This document shows, piece by piece, positions 19,033-28,429 of a stretch of 64,000 bases of DNA; the stretch's first letter is position 1, and every line of letters begins with the position of its first letter. The position numbers and the translations under genes are program-made. The DNA comes from Ruegeria sediminis (GTDB taxonomy: Bacteria > Pseudomonadota > Alphaproteobacteria > Rhodobacterales > Rhodobacteraceae), in NCBI RefSeq assembly GCF_005938215.1, contig NZ_VCPD01000003.1, forward strand, positions 124,001 through 188,000, written 5' to 3'. Under the pieces are notes generated by a model. The model was not told the DNA's origin. It ran no database searches and was given only the letters and a program-made list of their open reading frames with translations.

Positions 19033-19680
19033 ATGCCGCAAGACGTCAACGTCAAGATCTGCGGGCTGACCGCGCCCGAACACGTGCAGGCTGCTGCGCG
19101 GGCAGGGGCGCGTTATGCCGGTTTCGTGTTCTTTCCCAAATCCCCCAGGCATCTCGAGGTCGCAAGGGCCGCCGAACTGGCCGCCGACGCGCCGGTGGGC
19201 CTCGCCAAGGTGGCGCTGACGGTGAACGCGACCGACGCCGAACTGGACCGGATCGTCGGCGCGGTGCCGCTCGACATGCTGCAGCTGCATGGCAAGGAAA
19301 GCCCCGACCGCGTGGCCGCGGTCAAGGACCGCTTCGGCCTGCCGGTGATGAAGGCGGTCGGCGTGGCCGACGAAGAGGACCTGGCGCAGATCGATCTCTA
19401 CTCCGAGGTGGCCGACCAGCTGCTGATCGACGCCAAGCCGCCGAAGAACGCGGTCCTGCCCGGCGGCAACGGCCTGGCCTTCGACTGGCGCCTGCTGGCG
19501 GGGCGCAAGTACTGGCGGCGGCCCTGGATGCTGGCCGGCGGCCTGACCCCGCAGAACGTGGCCGAGGCGATCCGCATGACCGGCGCGCAGCAGGTCGATG
19601 TCTCCTCGGGCGTCGAGACCGCGCCGGGCGTCAAGGATGCCGAACTCATTCGCAGCTTCATCGGCGCGGCGCAGGGCTGA
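19033..19680 (+). CDS. trpF: Phosphoribosylanthranilate isomerase
   Basis: A 215-residue TIM-barrel enzyme. The catalytic cysteine is in [12 protein letters not shown] near residue 10. [13 protein letters not shown] and [15 protein letters not shown], then [16 protein letters not shown] with the catalytic aspartate, follow in the usual order. It performs the Amadori rearrangement in tryptophan synthesis. It lies 9 bases after the LapA-domain gene and 88 bases before trpB, so expression may start at ihfB. Confidence 0.95.
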   Translation: MPQDVNVKICGLTAPEHVQAAARAGARYAGFVFFPKSPRHLEVARAAELAADAPVGLAKVALTVNATDAELDRIVGAVPLDMLQLHGKESPDRVAAVKDRFGLPVMKAVGVADEEDLAQIDLYSEVADQLLIDAKPPKNAVLPGGNGLAFDWRLLAGRKYWRRPWMLAGGLTPQNVAEAIRMTGAQQVDVSSGVETAPGVKDAELIRSFIGAAQG

Positions 19681-19768
19681 TCCCGGGCCGCGCGATTTCC
19701 GGCTGGCTTGGCTTGCCCTCTCGGCGCGTGCGCACTAGGACAGGGGAAAGCCAACAGAGGGCGCACGC

Positions 19769-21016
19769 ATGGCCAACGATCTTTTCAATTCCTTCATGTC
19801 CGGTCCCGACGAAAAGGGCCGCTTCGGCATTTTCGGCGGACGGTTCGTCAGTGAAACCCTGATGCCGCTGATCCTGTCGCTGGAAGAGGAATATGAAAAG
19901 GCCAAGGTCGATCCCGACTTCTGGGCCGAGATGGATGATCTCTGGGCGAATTACGTCGGCCGCCCGTCGCCGCTCTATTTCGCCGAGCGCCTGACCGAGC
20001 ATCTCGGCGGCGCTAAGATCTATCTCAAGCGGGACGAGTTGAACCATACCGGCGCGCACAAGATCAACAACGTGCTGGGCCAGATCATCCTCGCCCGCCG
20101 CATGGGCAAGACCCGGATCATCGCGGAAACCGGGGCCGGGCAGCACGGGGTGGCGACCGCCACGGTCTGCGCCAAGTTCGGCCTGAAATGCGTGGTCTAC
20201 ATGGGCGCCCATGACGTGCAGCGCCAGGCGCCGAACGTGTTCCGGATGCGCCTGCTGGGGGCCGAGGTGATCCCGGTGACCTCCGGCCGCGGCACGCTCA
20301 AGGACGCGATGAACGACGCGCTGCGCGACTGGGTGACCAACGTGCGCGACACCTTCTACTGCATCGGCACCGTGGCCGGCCCGCACCCCTATCCGGCGAT
20401 GGTGCGCGACTTCCAGTCGATCATCGGCAAGGAAGCCAAGGAGCAGATGATGAAGGCCGAAGGCCGTCTGCCCGACACCATCATCGCCGCCATCGGCGGC
20501 GGCTCGAACGCGATGGGTCTGTTCTACCCGTTCCTCGACGACACCTCGGTCAACATCATCGGCGTCGAGGCCGGCGGCAAGGGCGTCGACGAGAAGATGG
20601 AGCACTGCGCCTCGCTGACCGGCGGCCGCCCCGGCGTGCTGCACGGCAACCGGACCTATCTGCTGCAGGACGACGACGGCCAGATCCTCGAGGGCTACTC
20701 GATCTCGGCCGGTCTCGACTACCCCGGCATCGGCCCCGAGCATTCCTGGCTGCACGAGGTCGGCCGCGCCCAGTATGTGGCGATCACCGACATGGAGGCG
20801 CTCGAGGCGTTCAAGCTCTGCTGCGCGACCGAGGGCATCATCCCCGCGCTCGAACCCAGCCACGCGCTGGCCCATGTCATGAAGATCGCGCCGGACCTGC
20901 CCAGGGACCACATCATCTGCATGAACATGTGCGGCCGCGGCGACAAGGACATCTTCACCGTGGCGAAATTCCTCGGCTTCGACATGTCCGACACCGAAGG
21001 CCGCGAGGCGAACTGA
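19769..21016 (+). CDS. trpB: Tryptophan synthase beta chain
   Basis: A 415-residue PLP enzyme of the TrpB1 type. The PLP lysine is in [15 protein letters not shown] near residue 98, the catalytic glutamate in [12 protein letters not shown] near residue 120, and the phosphate-binding loop is [11 protein letters not shown] near residue 245. It joins indole and serine to tryptophan and needs TrpA to channel indole. The trpA gene is not next to it but lies about 7.4 kb away on the other strand. Confidence 0.97.
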   Translation: MANDLFNSFMSGPDEKGRFGIFGGRFVSETLMPLILSLEEEYEKAKVDPDFWAEMDDLWANYVGRPSPLYFAERLTEHLGGAKIYLKRDELNHTGAHKINNVLGQIILARRMGKTRIIAETGAGQHGVATATVCAKFGLKCVVYMGAHDVQRQAPNVFRMRLLGAEVIPVTSGRGTLKDAMNDALRDWVTNVRDTFYCIGTVAGPHPYPAMVRDFQSIIGKEAKEQMMKAEGRLPDTIIAAIGGGSNAMGLFYPFLDDTSVNIIGVEAGGKGVDEKMEHCASLTGGRPGVLHGNRTYLLQDDDGQILEGYSISAGLDYPGIGPEHSWLHEVGRAQYVAITDMEALEAFKLCCATEGIIPALEPSHALAHVMKIAPDLPRDHIICMNMCGRGDKDIFTVAKFLGFDMSDTEGREAN

Positions 21017-21025
21017 TCCGCATGG

Positions 21026-21049
21026 GACCGGCCCTTTCGCGGGCCGGTC
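21026..21049. terminator. Hairpin between convergent trpB and the DUF2237 gene
   Basis: GACCGGCCC and GGGCCGGTC form a perfect 9-base-pair stem with a TTTCGC loop, 9 bases after the trpB stop. The T run is weak on both sides, but the stem is strong and placed between convergent genes. Confidence 0.6.
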
Positions 21050-21422
21050 AGTCCTTGGCCTTGTGCTGCGCCAGGATGCTCAGCGGCACGACGTCCAGCG
21101 CCCGCCGGTGCGTGGCCTCCAGATGCACCTTCGGCGCGCAGCCCTCGTCATGCGCCTGCAGGAACCGCGCGGCGCACAGGCACCAGCTGTCGCCCGGCTT
21201 CAGCCCCGGGAAATCGAACTCGGGCCGCGGCGTGCTCAGGTCGTTGCCGACGTATTTCGAATAGGCCAGGAACTCCGCCGTCATCACCGCGCAGACGGTG
21301 TGGCTGCCGCGGTCCTCGGGGCAGGTGTTGCAGGCCCCGTCCCGGAAGAACCCGGTCAGCGGCGACCGCGAGCAACTCCCCAGCACGCCGCCAAGCACGT
21401 TGATGCTGTCTTGCTTCTGCAT
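21048..21422 (-). CDS. DUF2237 family protein
   Basis: A 124-residue cytosolic protein matching the conserved small family DUF2237. The typical blocks are NVLGGVLGSCSRSPLTGFFRDGACNTCPEDRGSHTVCAVMTAEFLAYS (one continuous run from residue 8), then GDSWCLCAARFLQA and HRRALDVVPLSIL. The several cysteines suggest metal or redox chemistry, but the function is unknown. It starts 9 bases after the stop of the minus-strand serine hydrolase gene, so the two may be co-transcribed. Confidence 0.82.
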   Translation of the reverse strand: MQKQDSINVLGGVLGSCSRSPLTGFFRDGACNTCPEDRGSHTVCAVMTAEFLAYSKYVGNDLSTPRPEFDFPGLKPGDSWCLCAARFLQAHDEGCAPKVHLEATHRRALDVVPLSILAQHKAKD

Positions 21423-21431
21423 GGCCCCAGT

Positions 21432-22595
21432 CTACAGGCTTTGCGCGATTTTGCGGAACATTTCGATATTGGCCTCGTTCACGCCCTCGTCGCGGAACTT
21501 GCGGTCGGCCCCGGTCATCACGATCAGCACGCCGCGCGGCTGATCGAAATACAGGTACTGGCCATAGACCCCGCGCCCCATGAACTCGCCCTCATGGGCC
21601 CCGACCGGGATCCACCACTGAAAGCCGTAGCCGATCCTGCCGGGCTCGGTGGGGGCGCTGGGCCAGGTCGACTCGGCGATCCACGCGGCGGGCACGATCC
21701 GCTCGCCGCCATATTCGCCGTTCTGCAGGATCATCTGGCCGAACCGGGCGAAATCGCGGGTGGTGAAGTTCAGCCCGCCCAGCACGAAGGCCACGCCGGC
21801 CCCGTCGGTGATGTAGTAGCCGTTGCGTTCCAGCCCCAGCGGCGCAAGGACCTTTTCCGACAGCAGCTCGGCCACCGAACGCCCGGTCGCTCCCCGGATC
21901 ACCATGCCGATCACATGCGTGTCGATGGAAACATACTGCCAGGTCTCGCCCGGCGCCGCGAAGCTGTCCTTGAGCGAGGCGGCGAAATCGTCCAGCTCGC
22001 CGCCCAGGGCCACCACCCGGCCCATCCTGTTGATGTCCGAATTGTAGTCCAGGTAATCCTCGTCGAAGGTCACGCCGCTGGACATGTTCAGCACGTTGCG
22101 GATGGTGGCCGTTTCATAGGCGCTGCCTTCCAGTTTGGGCGCGTATTTGATCACCGGATCGTCCAGCGACGCGATTGCGCCTTCCTCCAGCAGGATGCCG
22201 AACAGCGCCGAAAGATAGCTCTTGGCGATCGACCACGAAATCCGGCGGTCATCCGGGCCGGTGTCCAGGAAATATTCCTCGTAGCGGATCTTGCCGTCCT
22301 GCAGAACCAGCAGCGAGGTCACCGCCCGCTCCTCGATCCAGCCCGCCGCGCCGTCGGGCAGCTCGTAGGCCGCGCCATAGGCCAGTTCGGATGTCGGACC
22401 GGCGCCGCGCGGCAGCGGCACGGTCAGGAAGGCCGCGTCCATGTTCGAGAAATTCGCCACGATCTTGTCTTCGGAAAACAAAGAGTTCACGGCCATCAGC
22501 CGCTGGATCTCCTCGCGCTTGGCAAAACCGACAACGGCAGCCGCCAGAATGAACACCAGCAGGATGCGGCCCAGCCACTTCAGGACAGTTCGCAT
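21432..22595 (-). CDS. Beta-lactamase-fold serine hydrolase
   Basis: A 387-residue protein. An N-terminal hydrophobic segment (residues 8-24) looks like a membrane anchor or uncleaved signal. The class C/PBP-like SxxK motif is ISWSIAKSYLSALFG near residue 145. The second motif area reads ETWQYVSIDTHVIG, where the family usually has YxN, so the tyrosine motif is non-standard. The C-terminal half carries GYGFQWWIPV and GRGVYGQYLYFDQPRGVLIVM as in esterase EstB-like and 6-aminohexanoate-dimer hydrolase-like proteins. Likely an envelope esterase or amidase; the substrate is unknown. Confidence 0.72.
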   Translation of the reverse strand: MRTVLKWLGRILLVFILAAAVVGFAKREEIQRLMAVNSLFSEDKIVANFSNMDAAFLTVPLPRGAGPTSELAYGAAYELPDGAAGWIEERAVTSLLVLQDGKIRYEEYFLDTGPDDRRISWSIAKSYLSALFGILLEEGAIASLDDPVIKYAPKLEGSAYETATIRNVLNMSSGVTFDEDYLDYNSDINRMGRVVALGGELDDFAASLKDSFAAPGETWQYVSIDTHVIGMVIRGATGRSVAELLSEKVLAPLGLERNGYYITDGAGVAFVLGGLNFTTRDFARFGQMILQNGEYGGERIVPAAWIAESTWPSAPTEPGRIGYGFQWWIPVGAHEGEFMGRGVYGQYLYFDQPRGVLIVMTGADRKFRDEGVNEANIEMFRKIAQSL

Positions 22596-22701
22596 GTCTC
22601 ACCTCCCTCGTCGCCGGCATTGGAACGCGAGAGACCGCAATGCGCAATCGCTACGTCACGGCAAGACAGGCGGCGCTCTCAGGCAGGGACAGCCGGGCCC
22701 G

Positions 22702-23406
22702 TCACCGGAACTTGTCCAAGAGCTTCTGCATGGCCGACCGGGTGTCTTCCCCGGCCTCGGGTTCCGCCGCCGGGGACTCCGCCGCCGAGGGTCCCGCCGC
22801 CGGCGCATCCTCCGCCTTGCGGGTGGTGGACGACCGCGGCGGCGCGGTCCGCAGCGCGACCGCGTTCATGAACTTGCCGCCGTCGCCCGCCGCCAAGTGG
22901 GTCGCGCCGTCCGACACGCCGCGCAGAACATCGTCAAGCCAATCGGCATCCGCCTTGGCGAAATCGCTCAGGACATAGGGCGACACCATTTCCTTGCGCC
23001 CCGGATGCCCGATCCCCAGCCGCACCCGGTCATAGGCCGCGCCGATGTGGTCGTGGATCGACCGCAGCCCGTTATGTCCCGCATGGCCGCCGCCCGCCTT
23101 GACCCGCACCTTGCCGGGGGCCAGGTCCAGCTCGTCATGCAGCACGATGACATCGGTGGAGTCGAGCTTGTAGAACCGCATCGCCTCGCCCACCGACTGG
23201 CCCGAGCGGTTCATGAAGGTCATGGGCTTCAGCAGCAGGATCTTTTCCGGCCCCAGCCGGCCTTCGGCGATCTCGGCCTGGAATTTCGACTTCCACGGGC
23301 CGAACCCGTGATCCTCGGCGATCCGGTCCACGGCCATGAAACCGATATTGTGCCGGTTGCGGGCATATTTCGCCCCCGGATTTCCCAGCCCGACAATCAG
23401 TTTCAT
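22702..23406 (-). CDS. pth: Peptidyl-tRNA hydrolase
   Basis: A 234-residue Pth. The canonical start MKLIVGLGNPGAKYARNRHNIGF includes the catalytic histidine near residue 20. The other conserved blocks follow: KPMTFMNRSGQSVG, VLHDELDLAPGKVRVKAGGGHAGHNGLRSI. It recycles peptidyl-tRNA that drops off the ribosome. The enzyme core ends around residue 188; the last 40 residues are an Ala/Pro/Glu-rich tail with no recognised fold. It is in the same direction as rplY, its usual partner, but a DUF3604 gene stands between them. Confidence 0.95.
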   Translation of the reverse strand: MKLIVGLGNPGAKYARNRHNIGFMAVDRIAEDHGFGPWKSKFQAEIAEGRLGPEKILLLKPMTFMNRSGQSVGEAMRFYKLDSTDVIVLHDELDLAPGKVRVKAGGGHAGHNGLRSIHDHIGAAYDRVRLGIGHPGRKEMVSPYVLSDFAKADADWLDDVLRGVSDGATHLAAGDGGKFMNAVALRTAPPRSSTTRKAEDAPAAGPSAAESPAAEPEAGEDTRSAMQKLLDKFR

Positions 23407-23507
23407 GAGGCGGCCCCGCGCAGTTCCAAGTTGCTCGGGCGCCTACATGCACCGAAACCGGGCGGAAATCCAGACGGGCCGCCGCGCGTTCCGGCGGCCC
23501 TGCCTCC

Positions 23508-25427
23508 TCATCCCTTCGGCGTGTACCAGATCGGAGAGGTATAGGCGCGCTCGGTCGTGGTCATCGGCACCATGTCGTCCATCTGCACGTTGAACCGTTT
23601 GGCCTCGTAGGCGGTCCACCGCGGCGTCGGAATCTCGATCACGCGGACATAGTAGAAGGCGCGCTGGTCCGGGTCGAAGTCCGGGTCCTGCCACACGGTC
23701 AGAAGCTCCGGCGCGCCGATGGTGTTGGTCCAGGTGGCGTTGGCCACGTCCACCGTGTCGCCGACCGGTGGCAGCTTGCCGTCGTCGCCCGGCTGGCGGT
23801 CGCCGCTCCAGGCCACGTCGTAGACCTTCTCGCCGCGGGTGCCGTCCGCGTTCAGCCAGCCCTTGATCACCTGCACCCGGTCTAGATTGCCGCTGTACGG
23901 ATCCTTGAGCGCCGCGATCAGGAAATTCGGCGCCCCGTCACCGGTCCGCGCCGGCAGGTCGGCCCCCATCGGAACCCCCTTGGCATAGCCGATGTCGCCG
24001 GGCAGCCGCGCCAGCGCGTCCTGTTCGGCAAAGTCCCAGCCGCCGAAGAACCGCACCATGATGCGCGACCCGGTGGTGGCATAGACCTCGCGCCGTTCCA
24101 GCGCGTCAAAGATGGCCTCGCGGGTGTTCTCGGTCGCCCAGACGGCCGCATACCCGCCCGAAGCCTGCTTCCACCCGTAGATCGAAAACTCCGGGTCCGG
24201 CGCCTCGATCACCAGGTGTTCCCAGCGATGAGGCTCGGGTTCGACGCCCGAGTGCTTGCCGAAGAAATTGTCCTCTTCGACCGCGGTCATGCCGGTATGC
24301 GCGTCGGTCGAACCGATCTGGCCCACCTTGTAGGGGTTGACGCCCAGCTGCTCTTCCAGCAGCAGCCCGGTCTTCAGCGCCTCGCGGGTGTACTCGTATT
24401 GCAGCATGTCCTGGGTCTTGGCCTCGGTGCCGTTCAGGTTCGAGGCATCCCAGGTGTCGAAATCCGCGAACTCGTCATCCGGGCTGAGGAAGGGATGCGC
24501 CTCGCTGTCGCCCTTGATCTGCGTCGTCTCGATCACCGGCTCGAAGCGCGCGCGCAGCCGGGCCAGGTCCTCGGTGAGGGGCGTGCCGTCGAAATTGGAG
24601 ACCGAGTACAGCCGGCCGTTCGACAGGTTCCCGTTGTGCGGAATCGCCAGGACGTCGCTGCCGCTGCGCTCCTCGAAATCGGCAAGATGCGCCCAAAGGT
24701 CTTCCGGGTTCTTGCTGTCGTATTGCGAGAACGGCACCACGTGATCCGCGATCTCGGCGCCGCCCCGGAAGATCACGTTGCGATGGATGTTGTCGCCGCC
24801 TTCCGAGGTCCATTCATACCCGATCAGCGCGGTGAACACGCCGGGTTCGTTGTACTGGTCCGCCAGCGCCGTGTAATGCCGCCAGGCTTTCTTGGTCGCT
24901 TTCGGATTGTCGATCGGGGGCACGTCGCCCGACAGCGACGCCACGATCTCCATCGCGGTGTTGAACACGACGTCGTTGTCCCCGCTGGTCAGGGCGTCGT
25001 ACCACGTCCTGCCCTGCTCGGTCGCCAGAATGTCCTGATCGCCCGCCAGCAGCTGCGGCATGAGGCCGTACATCTCGGAATGGTCCGAGATGACCAGCCA
25101 GTCCAGCGGCCGCCCCAGGCGCGCCCGCAGGCCGTGGGTGGTGGTGACCTCCTCGCCCCGCGCGAACCGGAACGCGTCCTCCTGGCTCAGGCGGGTCATG
25201 GTCCCGGCATCGACCGAGACCTGGGTGTGCAGGTGCGTGTCGCCCCACAAAAGCTTGGTCGGAAAGGTCCGCCCCGCATAGGGCGAGAAGTGGTCCGAGG
25301 TGAATTTCTCCGCCACGTCCTCCTTGTTGGGCAGCATATCCTGCACCTGCGCCAGGGCCCCGGTGGCAATGGACCCCAGAAGAACCGCGCCCAGCAGGGC
25401 GCCGGCGCGCGACGTAAAACAAGTCAT
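23508..25427 (-). CDS. DUF3604 domain exported protein
   Basis: A 639-residue protein with a signal peptide (SRAGALLGAVLLGSIATGALAQ) and the DUF3604 family layout. It opens with LLWGDTHLHTQVSVDAGTM, a PHP-like metal-binding His-x-His, then DWLVISDHSEMYGL, LIGYEWTSE, DVLAIPHNGNLSNG and GSTDAHTGMTAVEEDNFFGK, all histidine/aspartate blocks like those of PHP phosphoesterases. The C-terminal third is a beta-rich region. The function is unestablished; a metal-dependent hydrolase of the periplasm is inferred. The ATG at 25427 has GGGGAG 7 bases upstream. It interrupts the usual pth-rplY pair. Confidence 0.82.
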   Translation of the reverse strand: MTCFTSRAGALLGAVLLGSIATGALAQVQDMLPNKEDVAEKFTSDHFSPYAGRTFPTKLLWGDTHLHTQVSVDAGTMTRLSQEDAFRFARGEEVTTTHGLRARLGRPLDWLVISDHSEMYGLMPQLLAGDQDILATEQGRTWYDALTSGDNDVVFNTAMEIVASLSGDVPPIDNPKATKKAWRHYTALADQYNEPGVFTALIGYEWTSEGGDNIHRNVIFRGGAEIADHVVPFSQYDSKNPEDLWAHLADFEERSGSDVLAIPHNGNLSNGRLYSVSNFDGTPLTEDLARLRARFEPVIETTQIKGDSEAHPFLSPDDEFADFDTWDASNLNGTEAKTQDMLQYEYTREALKTGLLLEEQLGVNPYKVGQIGSTDAHTGMTAVEEDNFFGKHSGVEPEPHRWEHLVIEAPDPEFSIYGWKQASGGYAAVWATENTREAIFDALERREVYATTGSRIMVRFFGGWDFAEQDALARLPGDIGYAKGVPMGADLPARTGDGAPNFLIAALKDPYSGNLDRVQVIKGWLNADGTRGEKVYDVAWSGDRQPGDDGKLPPVGDTVDVANATWTNTIGAPELLTVWQDPDFDPDQRAFYYVRVIEIPTPRWTAYEAKRFNVQMDDMVPMTTTERAYTSPIWYTPKG

Positions 25428-25535
25428 GACAATCTCCCCATCGACAAAAAATTCGTCATCCGGCCCCAAGTTCCGGCCGATGGGACATCATAGACGATTT
25501 TGGCCCGCCTGCGGGGATTTACGGAGCAAAATGAA

Positions 25536-25559
25536 AACGGGGTCCCGAAGGACCCCGTT
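25536..25559 (-). terminator. Intrinsic terminator of rplY
   Basis: AACGGGGTCC and GGACCCCGTT form a perfect 10-base-pair stem with a 4-base loop. Read on the minus strand it is followed by TTTTCATTTT. It lies 31 bases past the rplY stop and separates rplY from the DUF3604 gene. Confidence 0.93.
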
Positions 25560-25590
25560 CAAACGCTTGCCAAGGTGTCGCCAAGACTTA

Positions 25591-26253
25591 CTATTCGGCG
25601 CTCTCGACTTCGGCTTCTTCTTCGCCCTCGACGGCTTCGATTGCCTCTTCTGCGCCTTCCTCTTCCTCGTCTTCCGAGGCCAGGCCCGACGGAGCCGAGA
25701 TGTTGGCGATCACGAAGTCGCGGTCGATGGTCGGCTTGATGCCGGCCGGCAGATCGACGGACGAGATGGTCGCCACGTCACCGATGTTCATGCCGGACAG
25801 ATCGACGGTGATCTTCTCCGGGATTTCGCCGGCGACGCAGACCAGTTCGACCTCGGGACGGACGACGGTCAGAACGCCGCCCTTCTTGATGCCGGGGGCC
25901 GCGCCCTCGTTGATGAACTCGACCGGGATGAACAGCGCGATCTTGGTCGACCGGCGCAGGCGCATCAGGTCCAGGTGCGTGGGCAGGTCCTTGACCACGT
26001 CCCGCTGCACGTTGCGGCAGATCACGCGCACGTCCTCGTGGCCTTCGACCTTGAGGTTGAAGAGCGTCGATTTGAACCGGCCCGCCTTCAGCATTTTCAA
26101 CAGCCTGTTGAACGGGATGTTGATCGGCAGCGGGTCTTTCTCGCCACCATAAACGATGCCCGGAACCAAGCCGTCGCGGCGTGCCTGACGAGCGGCGCCC
26201 TTGCCTGTCCCCGTCCGTTCCAGAGCTACGAGATCAGGAATCTCACCAGCCAT
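25591..26253 (-). CDS. rplY: 50S ribosomal protein L25 (CTC/TL5 form)
   Basis: A 220-residue L25 of the long CTC type. The N-terminal L25 domain has [25 protein letters not shown], and the second TL5 C-terminal domain follows ([25 protein letters not shown]). It ends in a strongly acidic tail from about residue 190 ([18 protein letters not shown]), as in many alphaproteobacteria. It binds 5S rRNA. Confidence 0.95.
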   Translation of the reverse strand: MAGEIPDLVALERTGTGKGAARQARRDGLVPGIVYGGEKDPLPINIPFNRLLKMLKAGRFKSTLFNLKVEGHEDVRVICRNVQRDVVKDLPTHLDLMRLRRSTKIALFIPVEFINEGAAPGIKKGGVLTVVRPEVELVCVAGEIPEKITVDLSGMNIGDVATISSVDLPAGIKPTIDRDFVIANISAPSGLASEDEEEEGAEEAIEAVEGEEEAEVESAE

Positions 26254-26388
26254 GTTAATTCTCCAATGTTAGGGCAGGGTGCCTCCAAGGCTGTCACCCC
26301 GCGTGAAGCGCTGCCCATACAGCGGATCGGCGCAATTGAAAAGGGAGATTCGTGATTCCCCGCCACTTTGTCCGGCGCCGGGCCGCGA

Positions 26389-27009
26389 TCACACCGCCAT
26401 CGGCCGCAGATACCCCCCCGCCGCCTTCAGATCCGCGAACAGCGCGAACTCCGCGGCCCTGGCCTGACGCAGCTCCTGTTCGACCTCGGGCGACAGCGGC
26501 GTCAGCTTGAAGGGCGAGACGTTGCGGATCGGAAAGGCCACCTCCTCCCCGAACCTGTCCGAGAAGAAGTCCGCGATCCGCTCATGCTCGTCATAGTCGA
26601 ACAGGTGATGCACGGCGACGGTCCGGTCCCGCAGGGTCAGAAAGGCGTATTGGCTGCCGATGGCGGCAAGGGGCAGTTTCGGGGTGCGGATCACCGCCAG
26701 CACGAAGTCGTCGAAACTCATCCCCGACGTGCTTTCGGCGTGCTCCCTGGGCGACAGGCGCGCCCGGTACCGGTACCAGCTGCGCAGCTGCTCGACCGGG
26801 TCGCGCATCACCGCCACCCGCTCGGGCCGGGCGCCGCAGAACCGCGCCAGGAACGGCGCCACCCGGTTATGGAACTGCGCGGCGTTCACGTGCTTGCGCG
26901 AATTGGCGAACACGATGTCCGCATGTCTTTTCAGGCGGGTCTCGATGGCGGTGGTGCCGGTTTTCGGCACCGCCAGAAACGCCAGGTTCTGCTTCAGATA
27001 GACTTGCAC
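26389..27009 (-). CDS. Sulfotransferase-like family protein
   Basis: A 206-residue cytosolic protein. The 5'-phosphosulfate-binding loop type motif is FLAVPKTGTTAIETRLKRH at residues 11-29. The 3'-phosphate-binding-type block is RVAVMRDPVEQLRSWYRYR near residue 65, the usual RDP..R..S spacing. This pair is typical of PAPS-dependent sulfotransferases, which transfer sulfate to sugars or other acceptors. The acceptor is unknown. It starts 95 bases after the stop of the lactate dehydrogenase-like gene on the same strand. Confidence 0.72.
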   Translation of the reverse strand: MQVYLKQNLAFLAVPKTGTTAIETRLKRHADIVFANSRKHVNAAQFHNRVAPFLARFCGARPERVAVMRDPVEQLRSWYRYRARLSPREHAESTSGMSFDDFVLAVIRTPKLPLAAIGSQYAFLTLRDRTVAVHHLFDYDEHERIADFFSDRFGEEVAFPIRNVSPFKLTPLSPEVEQELRQARAAEFALFADLKAAGGYLRPMAV

Positions 27010-27104
27010 GACGGGCGGCCTCGGGTCCTTTTCGGCGGACTATCCTGCGGATTCGCCGCCATGTCAAAACCCGCAGGTCCGGACCGTCTGACCGGCCCGC
27101 GCCG

Positions 27105-28271
27105 TCACGCCTGCCAGCGGCCGCCGAAATCCTCCGGCACCAGCAGGTTGTGGCGGCCCAGATCGGCGACGTTCTTCTCGCCGCACAGCGCCATCGTGGT
27201 GTCCAGCTCCTTGCGGATGACCTCCAGCGCCGTGGTCACGCCCTTCTGCCCCATCGCGCCCAGGCCATAGACGAAGGCCCGCCCGATATAGGTGCCCTTC
27301 GCGCCCAGGGCCAGCGCCTTGAGCACGTCCTGGCCCGAGCGGATGCCGCTGTCGAGATGCACCTCGACCTCGCTGCCGACCGCGTCCATGATCTCGGGCA
27401 GCACCCGGATCGAACTCAGCGCGCCGTCCAGCTGGCGGCCGCCGTGGTTCGAGACGACGATGGCGTCGGCGCCCAGCTTGGCGGCCATCTTGGCGTCGTC
27501 GGCATCCAGAATGCCCTTCAGGATCACCTTGCCGTCCCACAGCTCCATAAGCTTCTCGACCTTGCCCCAGTCCAGCGAGGGGTCGAACTGCTCGGCGGTC
27601 CAGGCGCCCAGCGACGAGGCGTCGGAAATGCCCTGCACATGCCCCACGATATTGCCGAATTCGCGCCGCTTGGCCCCCAGCATCTCGATGCCCCAGGCCC
27701 ATTTGGTCATCAGGTTGGCGATCGTCCTGACGGTCAGCTTGGGCGGGGCCGACAGGCCGTTCTTCAGATCCTTGTGGCGCTGCCCCAGGATCTGCAGGTC
27801 CAGCGTGATCACCAGCGCCGAGCACCCGGCGTCCTTGGCGCGCTGGATCAGGCGGCGGATGTAGTCCTCGTCCTTCATTGTGTAAAGCTGGAACCAGAAC
27901 GGCTTCGCGGTGGCCTCGGCCACGTCCTCGATCGAGTTGATCGACATGGTCGAAAGCGTAAACGGCACGCCGAATTCCTCGGCCGCCTTCGCCGCCTTGA
28001 TCTCGCCGTCGGCATGCTGCATCCCGGTCAGCCCGACAGGGGCCAGCGCCACCGGCATCGCCACATCCTGCCCGATCATCTGCGAGGCGGTCGAACGGCC
28101 CGACATGTCCACCGCGACCCGCTGGCGCAGGCGGATCTGCTCGAAATCCGAGGTGTTCTCGCGAAAGGTCTGCTCGGTCCAGCTGCCGCTTTCCGCATAG
28201 TCGAAGAACATGCGCGGCACGCGGCGTTCGTAGATGCGCTTGAGGTCCTGGATGTTGGTGATCACTGGCAT
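27105..28271 (-). CDS. lldD: FMN-dependent alpha-hydroxy-acid dehydrogenase (L-lactate dehydrogenase type)
   Basis: A 388-residue (S)-2-hydroxy-acid oxidase-family TIM barrel. The N-terminal RVPRMFFDYAESGSW and the PVALAPVGLTGMQHADGE block are present. The active-site signature DAIVVSNHGGRQLDGA near residue 270 holds the catalytic histidine and arginine. The C-terminal GIRSGQDVLKALALGAKGTYIGR is the FMN phosphate site. It oxidises L-lactate or a related 2-hydroxy acid and passes electrons to the quinone pool; lldD is the closest match, but glycolate or mandelate cannot be excluded. GGAG precedes the ATG. A palindrome lies just upstream. Confidence 0.87.
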   Translation of the reverse strand: MPVITNIQDLKRIYERRVPRMFFDYAESGSWTEQTFRENTSDFEQIRLRQRVAVDMSGRSTASQMIGQDVAMPVALAPVGLTGMQHADGEIKAAKAAEEFGVPFTLSTMSINSIEDVAEATAKPFWFQLYTMKDEDYIRRLIQRAKDAGCSALVITLDLQILGQRHKDLKNGLSAPPKLTVRTIANLMTKWAWGIEMLGAKRREFGNIVGHVQGISDASSLGAWTAEQFDPSLDWGKVEKLMELWDGKVILKGILDADDAKMAAKLGADAIVVSNHGGRQLDGALSSIRVLPEIMDAVGSEVEVHLDSGIRSGQDVLKALALGAKGTYIGRAFVYGLGAMGQKGVTTALEVIRKELDTTMALCGEKNVADLGRHNLLVPEDFGGRWQA

Positions 28272-28291
28272 GTGCGGCGGCTCCTGCGACT

Positions 28292-28312
28292 TTGGTTAGA
28301 TTTCTTTACCAA
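28292..28312 (-). promoter_or_regulatory. Inverted repeat upstream of the lldD-like gene, candidate operator
   Basis: TTGGT (28292-28296) and ACCAA (28308-28312) flank 11 AT-rich bases, 21-41 bases upstream of the start codon. The TTGGT/ACCAA half-sites resemble operators of GntR-family regulators such as LldR and PdhR, although their spacing is usually shorter. No regulator gene is adjacent. Confidence 0.35.
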
Positions 28313-28371
28313 TTAATCCCGCCCGGCGCAATGCGCGCATGACGCCGCACCCGCAGACCCGCGCCGGCACG

Positions 28372-28405
28372 AAAAACCCCGGCAGCCGTTCAGGGCTTGC
28401 CTGGG
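28372..28405 (-). terminator. Terminator of trpA
   Basis: On the minus strand CCCAGGCA and TGCCGGGG form an 8-base-pair stem with one mismatch and a 13-base loop, followed by TTTTTC. It begins 25 bases after the trpA stop. Confidence 0.6.
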
Positions 28406-28429
28406 CCATGTCCGATCGCTCCTGCCGCG

